A stretch of 8,062 bases of DNA. It comes from Nitrospirota bacterium (GTDB taxonomy: Bacteria; Nitrospirota; Thermodesulfovibrionia; Thermodesulfovibrionales; UBA1546). The notes under the pieces were generated by a model. It did no database searches. It worked only from the letters and a program-made list of their open reading frames with translations, and had not been told where the DNA came from. A program made the translations under genes and the position numbers. Below, one piece after another: positions 5,603-8,062 of this stretch (positions are counted from its first letter, which is position 1; each line of letters starts with the position of its first letter). The DNA lies in NCBI GenBank assembly GCA_004298625.1, contig SCSY01000321.1:1-8062 (forward strand), given 5' to 3'.

Positions 5603-6489
5603 CTGGTCCCTTTATACTCCCTTATGTTGATCTGCGCCCGTCTTGCCAGGCTGAACACAGGGTTGAAATCTTTTACTTCTGCCTCTACAAACTTCAGGGC
5701 CCCGAATTTTTTTAATATCTCCCTGCCTGCGGGATCTTCGTTCATACCGAGGAGAATGCCTGTCAGGCGTTTTTTTATCTGAGAAGGGATGCCTTTTCTC
5801 AGGCAGAGCGTGGTTTCGGGAAGTTCTTCCGATTGAGCAATCACGCGAAGCTCCTTTTTAATGGTTATATCCCTTGAAGCCAGCATGTTAAAAATTGTGT
5901 CCTGCGCAGAGCCTATATCCGCCCGGTTGTCAAGGACCGCGTAGATTGCCGAATCATGACTGCCGGTAAAATAATACTCGTTAAAATACCTGTCAATATC
6001 ACTGACGCCGTTCTCGCGCAAAAAGGCAATTGCAAATAAGTATCCCGTGGCCGTGGCCCTGTCAACAAAGGCAACCTTCTTTCCCTTCATATCCTTAACC
6101 GAGTTTATCTTGCTGTCCGCGCGCACAAATATATAACTGCGTACCGTCGCCTTTCCGTCCGGATTTGTATGCCTTGCCGCAGGCTCCACCCCCAGCCTTG
6201 TTATTGCCATCATGCCTGTCAGCGAATCAAAAAATGCGCCGTCCAGTCCCCGTGAAATAAACCTCTCTACAATATCCCCGTATCTGCTCAGGATTGTAAG
6301 CCTTACGTTCACCCCGGCTTTTTCGGAAAGATATGCTGCGAGCGGTTTGTATCTATCCATCTGCTTGAAAATATTTTGTTCGGGTATAAGACCGAGCAAT
6401 ATTTCCTCCTCTGCAAAAACCTCAAGAGGTTTAAGAAGAACAAAAAATAATAAGATAAAATTCAAAATAAATTTCATCTCATTGAACAC
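5599..6489 (-). CDS. PhnD-like periplasmic substrate-binding protein (phosphate/phosphonate/oxyanion type)
   Basis: A 296-residue secreted protein. A signal peptide of about 26 residues ends in VFA before EEEI. The mature part follows the PhnD family: LLGLIPEQN at the first strand, YKPLAAYLSEKAG, DGAFFDSLTG (83-92), GKKVAFVDRATATGY (136-150), where ATATG occupies the anion-binding STS-type loop, then GSHDSAIYAV (176-185) with His178 and a DIGSAQD segment. Classical members deliver phosphonate or phosphite to an ABC permease, but none is encoded here. The gene lies 14 bp after a second binding-protein gene and overlaps the histidine kinase gene by 4 bp, so a sensory role is likelier. PhnD-like AioX, which binds arsenite for the kinase AioS, is a known precedent. 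A single cysteine, Cys229, remains. GTG 6489 is preferred because AAAGG lies 7 nt upstream; ATG 6477 is the alternative and has no such site. Confidence 0.87.
   Translation of the reverse strand: MFNEMKFILNFILLFFVLLKPLEVFAEEEILLGLIPEQNIFKQMDRYKPLAAYLSEKAGVNVRLTILSRYGDIVERFISRGLDGAFFDSLTGMMAITRLGVEPAARHTNPDGKATVRSYIFVRADSKINSVKDMKGKKVAFVDRATATGYLFAIAFLRENGVSDIDRYFNEYYFTGSHDSAIYAVLDNRADIGSAQDTIFNMLASRDITIKKELRVIAQSEELPETTLCLRKGIPSQIKKRLTGILLGMNEDPAGREILKKFGALKFVEAEVKDFNPVFSLARRAQINIREYKGTR
5607..5612 (-). promoter_or_regulatory. Shine-Dalgarno site of the histidine kinase gene
   Basis: On the minus strand AAGGGA lies 4 nt before the kinase ATG (5602), inside the last codons of the PhnD-like gene. 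Together with the ATGA overlap it supports this start and coupled translation of binding protein and kinase. Confidence 0.6.
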
Positions 6490-6503
6490 ATCGCCGCCTT
6501 TCC

Positions 6504-7457
6504 CTATTGAATTATCTTCGTGGCCTCTGTTACAAGACCCATCGGTATCTTAAAGCCCATTTCCATATTTTCTTTGAGATTGAAAATGAGCTCGATGTTT
6601 TTGCCGCTCGCCGGAGGCAGCGCATTCGGATGCGCGCCGCGCAATATCTTTACGACCCTTTCCGCAGCCAGCTCACCCTGTTCTTCGGGGCTTGCCGAAA
6701 GGGTTATCACCACTCCTGAATTATTTTCGCCTTTCATGGACGATGCAGTAGGCAGCTTGCCGGCTCTTGCAATTTCCAGAATAGCGTTCAGGGACATATT
6801 AACCGATGCGCTGCATGTCAGGAACAGCGCGTCGAGTTTGCCTGCAGCCTTGATCTTTCTGACATCCTCGGCCCGCCTGATATTTATCTTTACAATCGTA
6901 AACCCCATATCTTTTGAAATATCCTCAAGGTCTTTCGCCTGTCTTATGCTCTCTTTCTCTATGTCGGAATATAAGACGCCGAGATTCGATATGTTGGTTA
7001 TTCCCTTTAGATACCTGATAAGGCTTGAGGTCGGCACCTTTGAAATGGATCCCGTTGTATTCTTGCCCGTAATGCCGATCGCGTCGGGATTGTATACGCC
7101 GGCATACACGATCGGAATGCTTGTTCTTTCATTGATTGCCGCCAGGGTTACCGATGCGCCATAAGTGACAATAATATCAACATCTACGGCAATCAGTTTC
7201 CTTGCAGCATTGCTCCACGATACCTGATCAGGGTAGGGCCTTTGAAGCAATACCTGCGCATCCCCGTATCCCTCCTTTGAAAGCCTTGCCGTAAAGGCCT
7301 TATGCATTTTTGAGTAATATGGAATGTCTCCTGTCATGATTACACCTATGGTTTTTTTATCCGCAGCAAAGACCTGAAAAGAAGAGAGCAGGAAAAAGCT
7401 TATGACTGCAAGACATACGGCTGCCGCTTGCCTCTGAATTTTCGAGAGCGCCGTCAT
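6504..7457 (-). CDS. ABC-transporter-type substrate-binding protein (PF04392 ABC_sub_bind family)
   Basis: A 317-residue secreted protein and the first gene of the minus-strand operon. A Sec signal peptide of about 31 residues ends in VFA before ADKK. The mature part has the two-lobed type I binding-protein layout of the PF04392 family: KTIGVIMTGDIPYYSKMHKAF at the first strand and helix, VDIIVTYGASVTLAA in lobe 1, PIVYAGVYNPDAIGI with GKNTTG at the hinge, NLGVLYSDIEKESIRQAKD opening lobe 2, GKLDALFLTCSAS and the terminal FNLKENMEMGFKIP segment. Family members are found with amino-acid-type ABC transporters, but the ligand of most is unknown. Here no permease or ATPase gene accompanies it; only another binding protein and a histidine kinase follow. 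ATG 7457 fits the signal peptide, although no clear Shine-Dalgarno site precedes it. It could bind a different ligand from the PhnD-like partner or act as a co-receptor. Confidence 0.9.
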   Translation of the reverse strand: MTALSKIQRQAAAVCLAVISFFLLSSFQVFAADKKTIGVIMTGDIPYYSKMHKAFTARLSKEGYGDAQVLLQRPYPDQVSWSNAARKLIAVDVDIIVTYGASVTLAAINERTSIPIVYAGVYNPDAIGITGKNTTGSISKVPTSSLIRYLKGITNISNLGVLYSDIEKESIRQAKDLEDISKDMGFTIVKINIRRAEDVRKIKAAGKLDALFLTCSASVNMSLNAILEIARAGKLPTASSMKGENNSGVVITLSASPEEQGELAAERVVKILRGAHPNALPPASGKNIELIFNLKENMEMGFKIPMGLVTEATKIIQ

Positions 7458-7601
7458 TGCAATTTATCTGAAAGCGTAAACATTATTTCGTATAGTTTCC
7501 AATAAAATCGGGGCTCCTGTCAAGAATTTAGAAGGGGTCTGTCGAAATACCTGCATACAATCGTTCTTGCTATGAGCGCACGATGCATGTTAAATTTTAA
7601 A
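7458..7601. other. Divergent intergenic region between the sensory operon and miaB
   Basis: This 144-bp stretch is the largest non-coding gap in the window and must hold the promoters of both the minus-strand operon and miaB. A perfect TTGACA reads on the minus strand at 7523-7518, but the nearest -10-like TATACG (7494-7489) is 23 bp away, too far for a normal housekeeping promoter. No convincing hairpin terminator, riboswitch or operator palindrome is visible. Confidence 0.7.
7468..7496 (+). promoter_or_regulatory. Candidate sigma-70-type promoter for miaB
   Basis: CTGAAA (7468-7473, 4 of 6 matches to the -35 consensus) and TATAGT (7491-7496, 5 of 6 matches to -10) are separated by 17 bp. 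It would start transcription near 7503 and leave a leader of about 100 nt before miaB. The match is moderate and made by eye only. Confidence 0.3.
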
Positions 7602-8062
7602 ATGACTGCTAAAAAGGCATACATACACACATTCGGCTGCCAGATGAACCTGCACGATTCCGAGAAAATGGCCGGCATACTTTTAAATGAGGGTTACGCG
7701 CTGACAGACACCCCGCAGGATGCAACGCTTATAATCTTCAACACCTGCAGCATAAGGCAGAAGGCGGAACAGAAGTTCAGGAGCGAGCTCGGCAGGACTA
7801 AGGCGCTGAAACGGGAAAAACCCTTTCTCAGGATAGCGGTTGCAGGCTGCATTGCGCAGCAGCAGGGCCGGGCCATAATAAAAAACAACCCTCAGGTTGA
7901 TTATGTATTCGGCCCGCAAAATCTCCGGAGGCTGAGCAGCATAATACAGACGGAAGGGACCGCAGTTCTAACCGAAGACGACCCCGAAATCAGCGGCTAC
8001 GACCTTCCTGTATCGAGAAAAGACGGGCTTAAGGCGTGGGTATCCATAATGTATGGCTGCAA
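7602..8062 (+). CDS. miaB: tRNA-2-methylthio-N6-dimethylallyladenosine synthase MiaB, 5' part (3' end outside window)
   Basis: A radical-SAM methylthiotransferase that converts i6A37 of tRNAs to ms2i6A37 using two iron-sulfur clusters. The visible 153 complete codons cover the N-terminal UPF0004 domain. Its cluster cysteines are Cys13 in TFGCQMN, Cys49 in FNTCSIR and Cys83 in AGCIAQ, all in the expected contexts. VFGPQNL matches the usual VFGTxN-type motif. The last complete codon is Cys153 in MYGCN, the first cysteine of the radical-SAM CxxxCxxC motif, so the catalytic and TRAM domains lie beyond the right edge. ATG 7602 gives the family-like start MTAKKAYIHTFGCQMN. In-frame ATGs at 7587 and 7572 would add 5 or 10 residues, and none of the three has a clear Shine-Dalgarno site. 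The frame is closed upstream by TAA 7503-7505. The gene is divergent from the sensory operon and functionally unrelated to it. Confidence 0.97.
   Translation, partial: MTAKKAYIHTFGCQMNLHDSEKMAGILLNEGYALTDTPQDATLIIFNTCSIRQKAEQKFRSELGRTKALKREKPFLRIAVAGCIAQQQGRAIIKNNPQVDYVFGPQNLRRLSSIIQTEGTAVLTEDDPEISGYDLPVSRKDGLKAWVSIMYGC

Noticed and set aside
6520..7164. Long plus-strand open frame of 214 codons opposite the PF04392 binding-protein gene
   Set aside because: It lies wholly antisense to a clear gene with signal peptide and family motifs; its translation shows no domain and it has no ribosome-binding site.
7489..7523. Sigma-70 promoter for the minus-strand operon using TTGACA at 7523-7518 and TATACG at 7494-7489
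   Set aside because: The spacer is 23 bp, well beyond the usual 16-18 bp; no -10-like hexamer is found at the right distance.
7554..7590. Possible hairpin in the miaB leader (ATCGT...ACGAT)
   Set aside because: Only about 5 bp pair with a long loop, the outer arms do not continue the stem, and there is no T-run.

Overview
The window reads as a piece of a chromosome from an anaerobic or microaerophilic Gram-negative bacterium. Outer-membrane-type genes (an MCE/MlaD-like fragment and a lipoprotein), a histidine kinase carrying a c-type heme motif, and a DtxR-FeoA fusion regulator all fit Nitrospirota (Thermodesulfovibrionia-like) or Desulfobacterota-type lineages. That assignment is an inference from gene style, moderate GC and frequent ATA and AGG codons. 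No rRNA, tRNA, CRISPR array, insertion sequence or phage gene was seen, and coding density is very high.

Plus-strand block, 1-3645: the 3' end of an MCE/MlaD-like gene, a TPR lipoprotein, trmD, rplS, rnhB and a DtxR-FeoA regulator. Gaps are 12 bp or less, or the genes overlap, so this is probably one transcription unit. It joins the conserved translation core trmD-rplS-rnhB to envelope genes upstream and a metal-type regulator downstream. The usual rpsP-rimM partners are not immediately upstream. The 5' end of the lipoprotein gene carries two tandem heptanucleotide tracts.

Minus-strand block, 7457 down to 3638: three tightly packed genes, transcribed in the order PF04392-type substrate-binding protein, PhnD-like substrate-binding protein, membrane histidine kinase with a periplasmic CXXCH motif. 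There is no permease, ATPase or response regulator. Both ends of the operon lie inside the window, so these absences are real for the locus. The simplest reading is a sensory module in which two secreted binding proteins present a ligand to, or modulate, a possibly heme-bearing kinase whose response regulator lies elsewhere. This is the most interesting part of the window.

Right end, 7458-8062: a 144-bp divergent intergenic region, then the 5' part of miaB (tRNA ms2i6A37 methylthiotransferase), cut by the window edge just after the first cysteine of its radical-SAM motif. trmD and miaB both modify tRNA position 37 or its neighbourhood but sit in separate units. The plus and minus blocks converge at 3638-3645 with overlapping 3' ends and no visible terminator.
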